64,000 nt of DNA from Gymnorhina tibicen (taxonomy: Eukaryota > Chordata > Aves > Passeriformes > Artamidae), in NCBI GenBank assembly GCA_013399875.1, contig VXAZ01005564.1, forward strand, positions 393,603 to 457,602, in the 5' to 3' direction. Positions within the stretch are counted from its first letter, which is position 1. The number at the start of each line of letters is the position of its first letter. Position numbers and translations under genes: made by a program. The notes under the pieces were generated by a model. It did not search any database, was not told the DNA's origin, and saw only the letters and a list, made by a program, of their open reading frames with translations. Shown piece by piece: positions 12,575 to 26,317 of this stretch.

Positions 12575-13785
12575 CCAAAGGTATGATTGACTACCTCACA
12601 TATTTTACAACTGTTACACTAAATAGGTATTTTTGAATTTACATCCTTACAGAAGGATCCTTAAATAGACTTTCTTATGGCGCTTAAAACAAACATACTT
12701 TGGGACATACTTCCTGTTTCGTTACTGTATTTAACTATACTTTAAAAAAATAAGGTTACTTTTCCTTCAACAAAGATCCAAAAATTTAACTTTAAGGGTA
12801 CAAAGATCACAGATACCTATCTCACTGTTTTTAATGTACTGAAATTGTTTAATGAATACCCACAAATCCTTAACAAAAAAAAAATCAGAAGACTTTCAAA
12901 CACATCACTATGTGTGCATTTAGCACTTAAACATAAAAGGCATCTCTGCATATTGCTCAGAATGGCAAACTCCTACAACTAAAACTCAAATAATAATTAA
13001 ACCCCAGATCACTGATTTTATGTGCCTGTTACAGACACTGAAAAAGATGATACTGACATTTCCCTCTACTTCCTTTAGCTTTGTGTGCAAAAAATTTGCA
13101 GCACAAATTTATGCAAAGGGATGCAAACTGATTTTTTTGTAGAGTTTAATATTCATCACCAACTTTCAGCGTTGACAAACAGCTTTTGTATGACCTGTAG
13201 TTAGAGCTGTGTATCAAATCTGGCACTGGGAAGATCAGTGACAGTGAGTGAGGCAGCTTTTAATGACACAAGTTACTTTATTCGGGTTTTCCGAGTTTCC
13301 AGGTGAGCAAACCAATGTCCCACCACTGCTCACCACTCCCATTTGTTTTCAGCATCACTGCCAGTCACACACCTCCTTAATCCTCCACAGAGGCTTTGCA
13401 ACAGCTCTGTAACTCTCTTATTGTTTCCTAGTAAGAACACGGATGTTCCTCCTCCTGCCCACTAACAGCACTTTTCATTTACAGAGGGGAAATAGAGCAC
13501 GTTTCTGCAGAAAAGCAAAAACAAGGACACAGTCTTCCAAACCCTTGGCAGTGAAAGGAATCTCCCCCAGCACTTAATTTGGGAGGAAAGGCTTGAGTAC
13601 TGCAGGACTGGTTAGAGCTAGAGAGGTTGGTGGCATCCTGCAGGAGCCCAGTTCTGCAACAACTGAAGAATTAATCATATTTTAATCAGAAGCCAGTCAT
13701 GGCTTCTGCTTTAACTTGATACACTCAAAGGTACTTACAGTTCTGGGAACTCAATCCAGCTTACTAAAAAAACCATTTTTCTGCC

Positions 13786-13808
13786 TTTTTTTTTTTTTTT
13801 TTTTTTTT
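13786..13808. repeat. Poly-T run of 23
   Basis: A T-homopolymer, the longest in the window. On the minus strand it could be the poly-A tail of an old retroposed sequence, but the sequence to its left shows no recognisable SINE or processed transcript. A simple low-complexity tract is the safer reading. Confidence 0.9.
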
Positions 13809-15179
13809 AGTGATGTGTGATATAACTTCTACAGACACAGTTTTGGGAAGGAACCAGATAAAAGCTGATACTCAGGATGTCTGGGGAATAGTTTCCCAAA
13901 GCACATGGAGACCAGATTTCAAAAGGTGCAGATGCAGACCTATCTCAACAAGGGCATCCAGCTGAACCCCTGACGTGGATCCATTTGCCACACCTACAAC
14001 AATAGGCTCCCACTGGGAACTTTGCCATATTTTTAGGCAATTCTAAATAAAATACACAACATTTTACTTTTAAAAGAGGGCACACGTGACTCTGGGACAC
14101 AAGGCTACAGATGCACCAGTTGATGCAGGAATTCACGTCCCCACTCCCTGTGCTGCAGCAGCCACCAGCCTATCGGAGTTGCACTTCAGCCTTTCAAGCT
14201 CTTTCCCTGGATTCAGAGAGGGGACGCTGAGTGTTTAGGATTGTTCCTCCTTTTGTTTGTGTATTTCAGACAAGCACCCACAAACGGACGCTTAGAAAGA
14301 TATTTAATTGGGAAGCTCACACGCTATGCATGCATAATGTTAATGCACAGCAAATTAAAATTAGCAAAAAATGCTAACACTGTATATTTATATTATGGAT
14401 ATTTAAACAAAAAAGCACTTGCCAGCAGGCACAGAAATCTTGTTATTTCAAAGTACTGCTGAACATTCACTGATTGCAGTTGGTGTTCTGAGCTTTTCAG
14501 CTTTTCATTCCCTTTTTCTGCACCTAGCACTAACATTTTAACTCAAATCTCTGTGAGCAGTGAGCTGTGCTTTCCTCCTCTCAAAAGATCACTACAAATT
14601 TTCTAACTCAAGTAGTGCAGAATACATCTCGTGACGCAGGGGGTATCTTTACATTTGTCAGAAGATTCTAACGAAAATTACATGTATATGAATATATCTA
14701 AGCTTGGAATAATGATTTACCTACAACTGCGAGCACACAGAGCCCATCCAGAGGGGATTCAGTGTTCCCTCAACCATTCAGGGAACACACTCCAAGGTTC
14801 ACACCCAGGCCAGACCTGTGTAAGAGATTCTACAGAAATCTGCTTTATTCACAAGTATTATTCCGTTTTAGTTGTTATCTCCCGTGAAAATGTTCCTTTC
14901 TGTGGCCCTCATCATTTTCAGAATAAAGAACCCAAAATTAATTGCAAAACCTGTGAGCATTCACCGTAAATCAACAAACTATGTACAACTTAGCCTATAC
15001 AGTGTCCAGCCCCAAAACCACAAACTGCTCTGAACTTTTTGCTTTCTTTCTTTTTTTTGCCATCTATCTTTTGCAAAGCTGTCGTCTTCTGCTTTCTTGC
15101 AAATTCATGCTTTTCAGGGGGGGTCTTGTTTCTGCTGCCTTCTCAGATTACAATTTCTTTTGTGTTAATTAAGCTGAAA

Positions 15180-16080
15180 AATTGAAAGAATGTCGCTGAC
15201 TCTACAAAGAACACAAAACAGGCTTGCTTGGGAAGCTAAAAATAGATCGCTCTGTTCGGAAGACAGACGACTCAGTCTTCAAACTATTTGTACAATGCGA
15301 ATTAATTGCAGATGGCCAATTCATTTATTTAGACCTCTGTGACAGAAATGAAAGTGCTACTGCGATGATTATCCGTCTGCAGAAAGCTCCTTTCAGGTAG
15401 TGGGGACCTCATGGAAAAGCGGGAGGCAGCGCTCTGTTATTTTCTGGGAGTCAGTTTGTCAAAAAGTTTCCTGATGCGATTCTCCCTCCCCAGCCTCCCG
15501 GCCCCTCTCCCAGCAGCTCGGATTTAGGACGTGAGACCGATGTACACAAACTGCAGTTACAATGGCCTGCTCACATGTACTTCTAGCACTCACAGGGCAT
15601 GCTGGAAATCAGTAACATTCCTTTGATTAAAATCACGTTTTATGATGTAAATGTTGTAACAAAATCCACCCTGATTATTTAACTTCTCTGAAATTAATGC
15701 CATTTTTCTTTTTTTTTAATGCCTCGGTATTTGTTTTAAGTAGAATTTTAATTTTTTTTTTTTCCTTTTTAGCCTTTCTCCTTGAAAGCAAAAGAAAGCT
15801 TAATTTAAAAAAATGTTATTGATTTAATGGGAGAGAATTCAGGAAAATCTAAGTGGAAACTGATATTCCATCCTGGCTCTTATTGTTAGATAAACGGGAG
15901 GTTTCCAAAAATACCAGCTATTAGACTAGGGCCTATAAACTGTAGCTGTGAAATAAAAATATCATGAACTAGATAAATTGTTTGGGATACAGAATGATCT
16001 GTACTAGAACTTTACAGCAGATCCTGAACAGCATGAAGCCTCCTTTGTGCTAGAAAACTAGAAACGTTGTCATTTGGGAG
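15180..16080. other. Motif-dense non-coding stretch, enhancer-like
   Basis: The stretch around 15290-15420 packs homeodomain-type TAATT cores, an E-box-like CAGATG and a CCAAT-like GGCCAATTC into little space. It contains no repeats and no open frame. Later parts (15940-16080) are also free of low-complexity sequence. Such texture is common in conserved developmental enhancers, but conservation is only a guess here. Confidence 0.25.
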
Positions 16081-19000
16081 TCTAAATAATGCCAAGAAAA
16101 AGAAACTAAATATCAGAGTCCCTTTTCTCCAACGCCACTGTCTCTCCTTTGCAATTTTACTACTTTACAGTCTCTAAATCCTTGTTTGCAGCCTTGCTGA
16201 CTTGAAAAATGTGTAAAAGTTGATCCACACAGGGTCTGAGCTAACAGGGCTGTAAGAAAACCTCCCAAGAAGTTTCAGGTGATATGATATCTGGCATGCT
16301 GATAGTATCACAAAGATTACATTTTTCTGTTACTTTTTAAAAATAAATTAATGTTGCTGCCTGCATTTCAAAGTATTTATATTACATCTTACAGCTTCTA
16401 AATCAAGACTGGAGTTTTTTAAAGGCATTAGGTCTCATAAGCCAAAAATAAGGCTTGATGCAGGAATTAATTAAATTTTCTGCCTAGACAAATGATCGTA
16501 ATCTATTAAAATTAAAATACCAGTCCTTGCCAGTGTTCAGGCTCCTTATAAAACACCTTTTAGGAAGTTACTTAAGCTTAGTGGTTATCAGAGATTTAGA
16601 AGGGGGCAGGCATAACCCTCTACCCTGTATTTTAGGCTATATTCCTTTGCTGGGACTTCATCCCAGCTCCCACCAAGGTCAAGGGAAACAATTTGTTTTC
16701 AAGCAATACAAAGCAGGCTGTGCAGTCAGGCTACAGCATCTTCCTCCTGCCTTTATGGACTACAAAAAAAAAAAAGTTTAAATAGAGCTACAAGCTTCTT
16801 AACAAGAAAAAAATTCCTTTCCTCAGAAAGGAACTTTGTAGGATGCCTCTGTAAGATGACCTCCGTCCTGCAGCCTTCAAAATGCTTTCATCTACTTCCT
16901 GGAAATCCAGGTGATACCCGAGGTGGAGCAGAGGACAATAAAGCTGCTAAATAACAAAGGTCACCTGCCTTCAACTACATCAATAAAAAAGGCTGAGCTG
17001 TCCCCTCGGTTCAGTCCAGGCAGAGATTTACCGGGGCAGGGGGACACTCAGCACACTGCTACACGCAACCTGCTCCTGTCGTGCAATTATACGTGCCCCC
17101 ACCTCATTTTGGGGGGAAACTGAAATTCTTTGGCCACTCATGCAGAGGAGGAATCTGCTGTTGTCCCTCAGGAAGATGCAGTACGGGAAACGCTGTCGGG
17201 GAAGCAACGTCCAGCACAAACCAACCAACCGTGTCCTGATGATGAGACACTCCAAAAGCAAGAGCAACAAACCTCCTGATTTTTTATTTTTATTTATTTT
17301 CCACTGTAGGTTTTTTTCCTTTTATTTATACTCTGTGGTAGGGCAGACTCCATAGGGACCATGTCCTTACACAGACACATCTACCTCCTCGCAGAAGAGA
17401 AACATCTTTGTTTACTTAAACTATTTTAGTTAGACCTAGTTTTTGCTGGTTCTAAAGAGTTTCGTCTTGCTTGTAAAGTAAACACCAACATCTCTGACAG
17501 AAGTACCACCACTGAGTGCCCACTCTTGGCAGAGCTCATAAAGGTGACTTAAAAATACATACATATATATTTTTTTTTTCACTGCTTGCCAAGATGAATC
17601 ATGTCAGCCAAGGTCTTTGTAATAAATAAAACGCTCTCAAAGCATTATCTATGAAAGATAGAGGAGAGCGGGAATGGAAAATCTTTGCACAGAACCAGAG
17701 CAGGGTCTGGTGATATAAAGCAATACACTTATCAAACATCGGGGCTGCAAAAGAGGAGGCTTGGACCCAAATAATGCAGTCAAGGCCTGGGTGTCCTCTC
17801 AGTGCTTCCCAGCCCCGGTAGGATCTGCAAAACCTCCAGCATAACACACACAGAACCCCATGCAGAGCTGGAAAAGCCTTTTTTACAGACACTGATAAAG
17901 CCTGACACAACACAAATAACCAGAGCCCATGGGGTGATTTCACTTCAGGTGCATCTACTCCACTGAAATTCAGGGGCTGAAGGTTCAAGACAAAGCACAA
18001 AATGCAGGAAAATGCATGTGGAATACCCCCCACCTCCACACAAACTGTCTGCCCTGCAACTAAATACCCCAGAGGTGAACCACTCTGTCCGTCCCGTGAC
18101 AAGAGCAAAACAGTGAGGAAAGTAAATGGATTGTTGGAATAATAATCTGTAATTTATGAATTCCTTGTGCCAGGATCCCACAGGAAGGCACAGCTCATCT
18201 GTAAACTGACAGCTCAAATGAAATCACCCAACTCACTTTTCAGCAGTGACATCTTTGTTATAAAGCAAGAAAGTGATTTTTTTGTTGTTGAAGCAGCCTT
18301 TAATGGGTAACGATGAGAATTCAGTGTCTGTGTGCTCCCTGAGGGGGGGAGCACAAGACACAGAGAGCACGTAAGTAATGCTTTGGCATTTTTTCCCCAA
18401 ATTTGTAAGGAATTGTAGTACAACCCCTCTCTAGCACTCTGACTACATGTTCTTAAACAATTTTTGAACCTGGAGGAGCGCTAGAACTTTACATCTTCCT
18501 AGCTGAGAGCACAAATAAAGAGAAGTGTAAACCCAGCACACTCTGATCGGGTTTGTCCCCTTCTCTGGTGCCCCACACTGGTTTCTTGGAAGCATCCCTG
18601 AGGCTCCTGCTGAAGCAGAATGAAGTCAGAGAGTTTACATTAGTTCTTGCATCTCATCAGCCCCTGTCCCAGCAGAAACTTCTCTCTCTGGATGTAATTA
18701 AATCTCAAGGAATAGCCTGTCTTCAAGATGACAGAAACCACACTCCACTATTAAAAAACAAAGAGGAAAACCTTCATTGTACAGACTGCAAGATTTCCCA
18801 AATATTGAAAACCAAGACACCACACTATTATATTCAGGATGACTGAGAAGCTGCAACATTCATGTTTTCAAAGGTCGCTGTCATGTTTTTATTTCCTCAT
18901 CAGGTTGCATGAAAGAAGCACTTTCTTTCACTTTGTTGAAAATCCAAACCATCACATAAATATCAACACAGTTAAACTAAAATAAATCCATCATCCTGTC

Positions 19001-22000
19001 AATTTTTAAATAAATCAATATACTGTTCTGTTTTGAAATGGTATAAGACAAATTTTCCCCCCCTATAATTCAAAGCCAGCCTTAACCAATTACTCCAAAC
19101 TTTTCCCCAGACACATCTCCTTTGGCTACACATTTCACATGAGAATTTCCAAGCCAAAAAGAGTTTTCTTCCACAGACAAGATTGGAAATGAGAGATTGA
19201 AATCACCCTAATGATAGGTACTGGGTTATGCCTTTCAACTATGGATCCGTGCCCGTATCTCTACCATTGTGACAATATTTTTCCAAGCAGAGTATCATGT
19301 TGTATGTAACACTGAAACTTCCTGGTCTCTCTCCGTCTCTGCTGCATGGTTACCATCTTATTTTTATAAGCATTCCATTCCGGGGCTGGCCCTTCAGCTT
19401 TGGCAGAGCGAGGCAGCTTCTGCTTTAAAGCGGCTATTTTGCAACTAGCTGCTGCTTGCTGCATCCCTCTTTTCCAGCCAGGGAGTACCTGCAGTGTTTT
19501 CCTCTCCAGCTGCTGAGAAAATGGCACATTCCCACAGGTGCTGCCCCTAAAACAGGGCACGTGCTGGGAACAACTGGAGCCCGCCAAGAATGGCCAGCGT
19601 GGGTTCATTTCTGGGTTTTCGGAACAGCTGCAAAACGGCTGGTTTTAAGTAAGTTCATTAAAAGGTTTCTAGATTCACATCCCGCTCATGGCTGGCACTT
19701 CTGCCACTGGAGCAGGCAGGCTGGCATCAAAGGAGAGTTTTCACTGCCACCCCAAATCAAGGGATAAACACCAGAGGAGCCACAAACAGCACCACCAGGC
19801 ACTTTTGAACATTGCTGGCTCCAAAGCAGTGGTCAGCAGGGCAATGGCAGCAAACTTCACTCTGTATTCTGAGTGAAGTAACTACTGTATGAATTAACTT
19901 TACTTGGGCTGGTCAGTAGTGAGAATCCAGCCCTTTACAAATAACAATTAATGTTCTATTTTTACCTTAAAAGCAAACAAACATAAAACCCCAAATGAGT
20001 GCATTTAGAGCACCCAAAATGCTAAGTAGTGCCTGGAGGGGAGCTCTGCCTGTGCTGTCCAGGCTGCCAGGGTAGGAGCCTTGTTCATGAACAGCTACTT
20101 TGTCCTAGAGGTGACATGGTTGTGTCCTTCCCATTTTCCTCAGCCTTTCATTGCTGTTGTTAAGATTCTCACACATAGGTGAACTGCAACCAAGAGAAAA
20201 ATTCAGTCCTGGTCACAATCCCAGAGGCATCTCAGCCTCCTGATATGCTCAGGAGCCCTCAGGACAGTTCTGGCTGATCCTTACTCCAGATCAGACATCT
20301 GCATTAAGGCAGTAAGTACACCATGGATTTTTAGCAGAAGTTCCTCGCTGCTCTGGCAGGCAGTAATTAGATTACGAGAATTACAGAGATGACAGGCTGC
20401 TTGTCTACTCTCTGTATGGGCAGCCAGCAACAGCTTGGAGAAGAGTAAAGCACTCAGATTAGTAAAGGGATGAGCTCAGTGTAAATCCAAATAATACCAA
20501 AATAATATGTGTTAACAAATAAGGCCCCCGAACCAGCACATTTACTGCTGCCATGCTCATCCTTATCCTCTCCCGCCTCTCTCACCAAGCTACTGATGCA
20601 AAATGTCCCGTGTATGAAGCCCTCTGGTCATCTGCTTTTCTAGAGCATCTCAGCATCGTGCCTTCCTCTGTGCTGTATCCCTTGTTCACACAGCTGTCAG
20701 AAAATCCTAGAGGTGTGAAAACACTGGGAACCTGCTTTCACAAAGACTGCAAGCACACGTTGGCAACCGCGGTGACAGCGTGCCAGATGCTGGCATCCAG
20801 ATGAACATAACAAGCATTCAGCTTTGCTTATAAAATTCCCATATTCAGCACTGCCACAACACTCAGCTTTAAAAATTAGAGCAGGGTTTTCCCATATATG
20901 GGAAAGCTGACCTGCTGCTGTTGCACCAGCTCCCCAGGCACGAGCGGGAGCGGAGCTGTGCAGACCCTGCCTCCCACTTTGCGTGGGCTCTCCCTGAGTG
21001 GTCTGGGGTGATGCTGCATTGCAAGAAGCCACATTATTTCTGTACTGGGCTCACCTGCCAGCTTGACTAAACCTGTTTCAATAAAACTACTTCATTTTTC
21101 CAACCCTTCCATCCAGAGTTGCGTTTGTGTGCCCGAAGTTGAGGTGCGAGCCGCAGCATCAACCTCTGGGCTTGGGCTGTATGGGAATACAGCCCTTGGG
21201 GAGGCTCCCTGGGCTAAGGAGCTCTACTTGAGACCCTGGGGTCGGGTCAACGGATCCCAAGCTTTAACACTCCTGCGTGATCCATGAGCCCCCAGGAGTG
21301 GCTGTTTTTAGGATGAGCATTAACAATGTCTCCCTCGGCTGTGGGAGAGCATCTGAGCGAACACACTGCTGGAGAGACCTGGATGGAGGGTGAAGGACCA
21401 CGCTCCCGAACCAGCGGTGGCAGTGGTTTGTTGGGAATAGTCTATTGTTTTGAATGTATAGAGAGCACAGGAAGCTGTGCCAGGACCGCAGCAGAGCCAC
21501 CACCGGCAGCTGGAGAATCCTGGCTGGGAGCGGTTCTTGTGCGGGTTTGGGAACACACGGAGCCCTTTGGACTCAAACAGCCCACAAAATCCTGACCCTA
21601 GCTGCACGAGCAGCAGTGTGTATTTATAAACTCCTTACAAAAAACAGCAGGATGAGCGGGCTGGGACCATCCAGCTGCAGCTCTGGTTATGCCAGACAGC
21701 TGCTCTGTCAAAGTGCTGGGAGAAGCCGCGTTTCCTTGCAGGGGATGCCCTTTGATACTCGGCAGGAGCCTGCTTTGGCAGCTCTCTGCTGCCTAAGGGA
21801 GAGATCTGCGAGAGGAGATGTTTTAGGAAACCAGCAGTATGCACTGAATACCTGCCTGTGCTTCTGACTGCAAGGGATTCGCAGAGGGAAAATAAGAAGA
21901 AGAAATCCAGAGTAAGTGCTATTAATCACTACACAATCATGACTACATTTTCTTTTTCCCCACAGTTGTTAAAAATCAAGCAAATCAATCACACATGACT

Positions 22001-22249
22001 TTCGAGCTTCTTGGCACACGTTTCATATTCTGCAGGTTTCCAGGGGGGCTGTCCATGTGAAGGAGACCCACCAGCAGCTCTCCCTCGACCTCATTGCCTG
22101 TGCAGCAGGAATTAAGCTGCAGAGCTCACGAGCAAGAGTAAAGGCTTCAAGAATGAAAACTCTGTCTCAAAACAGTAACAGAACCAGCACAATCCGACAG
22201 AAGAAGTTAAAATTGCAGGTTGGTTGTCTCTCTTGGTTTTGTTATTAGC
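16081..22249. other. Non-coding stretch, nothing recognised
   Basis: About 6.2 kb of mixed composition. The longest open frame is on the minus strand at 17599-18108 (169 codons). It is rich in C, L and S, has no known domain, and lacks flanking splice or CpG support. Two AT-dinucleotide-like tracts occur near 17560. Slightly GC-richer sequence at 20900-21800 has frames open on both strands. No gene or repeat family is recognisable. Confidence 0.5.
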
Positions 22250-25200
22250 ACGGAAACATCTATTTAGGTAACTGAAAGCGTTGCATCACTTTAAGAAATG
22301 TTAATTACACCAGTGGTTTTACTGTAAAAAGTTTCTTTTTCCTTTCCAGTTTTCTAAAGCCTTAGAAGTATTTCGAAGGGAATCCTTCCCAAATATGCAA
22401 ACAGCAAGTCAATACTGAGGTTTTTTTGCCAAGCTTCCTTTTCCCTACATCTCTCACTCAAGAAAACACGATTAAAAATACACTCAAATAAATAAAAAGG
22501 GATTAGAGTTGAGCAGGTCCAGTACTGCCAAATAATTACAGATAATCAAAATCATCACTAAACGAGTCCCAGCTTTCCCCATCCAGAGGGGCCTCCCGAT
22601 GTTCCTGTGCTCCCCTGTAACAAGAAGCAATTTCAGTGTCTGCTCCTGCTGTGGCACTCAGGGAGCAGTGCAGGAGCTGGGAAAGTGGGAGCAGATCTCC
22701 TGCGAGCTCTGGCAGAGCTGCTCCTTTGAGACACGCGTCGGTGGGTTTTACTCTTTGACTTGTGCCAAGGGTAAGTTGGGTTCTTCTCTCAGCAAAGACC
22801 CTCAGCATTTTCGTTGTTTTAATTAACTAACTTTCCCTAAGGGGAAAAAACTCACTAAGGATCAATAACAAATGTCATAATTAGTATCTCACCAATTGCA
22901 TTCATTTATTTAGAAATGCTATGCCACACCTTCCCAGAATATTGGTTTTCCTTGTGCTTATTTTTTAGTATCTAGAAAAATGCTAAAAAATTTATTTTCA
23001 CCAGATTTAGGAATTTTACAGGGTGACAAAACATTATCTGGTATTACTTTCTCCCATCATTTAAGATACCCAAATTTCTAACCATGGTTGCTCCCTACTT
23101 TTCCTTAAAATTTAGATATTACAACTGCATGTTTAACGCTATGGTTACAGCCCACATTTAGGACAAAGGTACTGAGCCAGTATAAAGGTACTGAATAATC
23201 TTCAAACAAATATAAAGCAGTTTCATATATCTCCATGCCTTTTAGCATGAAGTTTGTAGAAATGCTAATAAAATTAAGTATATTAATCTGATAATAATGT
23301 AATACTATTTATATGAAAAAGTGGACCAGCCTCAAATTAAAAAAGAATATATCAAAATTCTGAAAACCATTAACTCTATCCATCTTATTTATCTATGTAC
23401 AAATGAGGAAGAAAAATATTATCCAATATTTAAAATTAACAAATTTTATTTATGCCACCTCAAACTGAATGCATTTAGGGTAAGGGAAGGGGAAGTAGCT
23501 TCCAAGGAAAAATGCAAGTATCAAAAAGCCCTCACTGTGATAACATGCAACAGGAAAAGTTTACCAGGAAAAATGGTAACTGTCTTCTTTTTAGAGATCT
23601 TTGGCTTTGCAATTACTGTCTGCTTTTTTCTAACAAAATATAATTCTTCTGTTAAGTTTCTAGAGAACAGTATTGAATTCCCTACCATGCATCCAAAAAT
23701 TCTAGTTCTGTAAAAATCATTCTGAACAAACAAGGACTGCAAGATCTCAGCTGTGACTTTCCAGACATGTTCTCCTCATGTTGTCAAAAAATTACTAATT
23801 TTTCACTTGTTCTCAAAACTCTCCAATATATTCTCTTTAAAATAAATACATTACCTGGTATTTTAATAATGTAAGTTATCCCTTTCAAATAAAATGCTAA
23901 GTTATCAATGCACTCTAGATTCTGATGCATATCTATAAATATAAAAAATTATTTCAGAGGGTAGTAAAATACCCATGAGCATTTAAGTACTCAGTGAGCA
24001 AACAATATCCTCATCAAACCATTGGCAGGAGGGGAGTTAAATTTTATCACTTAAAAGCAACAATCACAGGATTGATTTCTTTAGAGCTCAGACAAATGAA
24101 AAAATACAAATGTGGAATTCTGTTATCTAAAACAACCTAATCCCAGGAGTTAATCTCAGCTGGCTGCTATCAATTACCAACATGCCACCCGTGTTCTCCA
24201 AGTTGGGAAAACATAACAAAATGTTAGAGCAGTTACAAACAGGAGCAAAATAACTCAATAGGCAATGCTAACAATTGAACAAGCAACAAGTTAGCAGAGC
24301 CATATGTAGAAATACAGGAATTTCATATGCTATAGGCTGGCATATTTATACTACAGTAGTGAGAAAAAAAAATTCAGTTTTTTTTACTTTCACTCCTGTG
24401 TCACCAATGTGATTTGGAATTAGACGTGTGTAATTCAAAAATCCATTGACAAAACCAATAAGTGACACATCAACACATCACTGCTCCTGAGAATCCGAAT
24501 CTTTTCTACCTATGCAAGGCAGTAAAATAATACACTTGTAAAATAACTCTATCTTGTATTCACTCATCTTAAATTCCTTCACATGATTTACCATCTCAGT
24601 TTAATTTCTTTGCAGACTCCCAAGGGATTAATTTCAACTACATTTGAGATTTTTTTCCCCCTAGTTCTGACTTCATAAGTTATGGAAGACAACAACTATT
24701 AAGTATGTAAAAAGGTAACAATCTTAAAATTACAATCCCTGGGAAAAAAAAAAAAACAAAAACCACTCTTTAAGCGTTAAATTCCCTCAAGAATAGAAAT
24801 GGGCAAGATGTATTTCAGACATGTGACTATTAGTCAACTATTGTTGAAGTGATCCAATTATTAAATAGTCAAGAATTATTTATTTTACTTATATAAACTA
24901 TCCCTCTTTTCTGGGTCTGGAATAAATTAACACATCCACATGTTTCTTTGTTTACTATGCCAAGAAGAATGACTAATATTTTTCGATAATAATATTTTGA
25001 TAAGAAAATGCATCTGAATTTAGATTCGTAACAGGAGTTTCTGCATCATTTTTGTGTGCTGAATCAAATTTGAAATGATCAAATTAGAAGGATTGGAACA
25101 ACCTAATTTAAAAACAAAAAAGCTTTGCTCAAATACAAAAAGGGTTTTTCTAGGTACTCTATCAAATGAAAGCATACTTGTACTTTCAAAAATATACTGG

Positions 25201-25296
25201 TTAAAAGATTTAGACAGGCTTCATATGAAATACATTTAAACATCAAAACTAATTTAAAATGATCTAGAGAAACAAGCTGTGGAATGTCCAATCCTT
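22250..25296. other. Strongly AT-rich, gene-desert-like stretch
   Basis: About 3 kb of very AT-rich, CpG-poor sequence with no repeat I recognise except short A- or T-runs. The longest frame (23321-23713, plus, 130 codons) is rich in K, N, I, F and Y, as expected from base composition alone. Confidence 0.55.
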
Positions 25297-25312
25297 AAAA
25301 AAAAAAAAAAAA
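25297..25312. repeat. Poly-A run of 16
   Basis: Homopolymer at the boundary between AT-rich sequence on the left and GC-richer sequence on the right. Confidence 0.9.
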
Positions 25313-25369
25313 GTAATTAAATGCTCAGGGCTTAGCCTGCTAAATACAATTAAGGACATTCTCCTCCTT

Positions 25370-26290
25370 TCTCGTTTTGCCAGATAAACACCCTCCCCTT
25401 CACCTCCAGCGCTGGCACCACCTTGGAGGGCTGCACCAGAACTGGGAAAACAGGGACACATCAACCTGCATTCGTGAACCACTTGCAGATGCATCAGTAA
25501 TGCCCCGATACAGAAACTCCTGTAATCACATTTATCACGTTTGGTTTCCCAGGTTTTCGGCAGGGGAGCACCCGGAATCCCACGGACAAAGCCTGGTCCA
25601 GCCCTGCCGGGGCATCTCCTCCATCAGCAGCCAGAGCAGAGAACTACCCCGTGAGGAGGTGTTAAAAATGCACCCCTGAGACACCCACCCCTTCCACCTG
25701 GGCGACAAAAAAGCCACGTGGAGATTTGCAGCTGCTTGGTTGGGGGGAAAGAAAAAAAAATCTGAATAAAAATTTTTGTAATTGCCTCCGAACTGCAGGG
25801 CCTCCAGTTTGTCCCTGTCCTGTGGCGGGGCAGCTTCAGGAACCGGGTCTGCATTTTCTGTCACAACAATTGTTTCTGCCTCGGTTACCTGGTCCAGTCA
25901 AAATTTACACAACATTTACAGCCAGAGCTATAAAAGATCTCGAAGCAGATTTCTCCCAGCCCTCCTGAGCACCTCCCCTGCCCACCCCAGCAGCGCCTGC
26001 TCCTCCCTGACCCCCTCCCACCCTCAAGCCCTCAACACCTCTAGAGAGGGGCCCAGCCAAGCCTTTCCTCCACAGAACAAGCTCCTCAAGGTCTCTCCAT
26101 CCTTTCCTGTCCCCTCCCTCTGCCACCCCGCCTGGAGCACAGCCTGCACCTTTCCTCGTGTGTGGGGAGCTCGGTGCCGGGGGTTCAGATCCTTCTGCCC
26201 CGCGGCTTTGGCGCTGCCGGGGCCCAGGGCCAGGGCAGGGCGACAGCACCGGGCTCTGCGCTCCCAGAAGCGACAACACGGTCTTAAACA
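25370..26290. other. GC-rich patch with a TATA box
   Basis: GC content rises sharply from about 25370, with C-rich sequence at 25960-26280 and CpGs concentrated at 26170-26280. A TATAAAAG match lies at 25929-25936, just upstream of the C-rich part. Open frames here on both strands run into the N gap, so their ends are artificial. No domain is recognisable. A promoter-proximal region hidden partly by the gap is possible but unproven. Confidence 0.35.
25929..25936 (+). promoter_or_regulatory. TATA-box match in GC-rich patch
   Basis: TATAAAAG preceded by GAGC and followed by ATCTCG. Its position at the edge of a GC-rich region is more promoter-like than the match at 12567. No transcript start or exon can be identified. 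Confidence 0.25.
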
Positions 26291-26317
26291 CCAAAGCAGA
26301 ACACCACCAGTAAACAG

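Larger units (their letters stand above)
12111..15179. other. AT-rich non-coding stretch
   Basis: AT-rich sequence lacking CpG and open frames longer than 112 codons. It contains an isolated consensus TATA box at 12567, a 23-T run at 13786-13808 and short A-runs. The low repeat content and composition are typical of gene-poor vertebrate sequence. Conserved non-coding elements could be present but cannot be shown without an alignment. Confidence 0.5.

Noticed and set aside
17235..17282. TGATGAGA followed by CTGAT, resembling C and D boxes of a snoRNA.
   Set aside because: The boxes are too close together for a typical C/D snoRNA, and there is no terminal stem or internal C'/D' pair.
17599..18108. 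A 169-codon minus-strand frame.
   Set aside because: No domain, no splice or CpG support, and composition like the flanks. Frames this long arise by chance in windows of this size.
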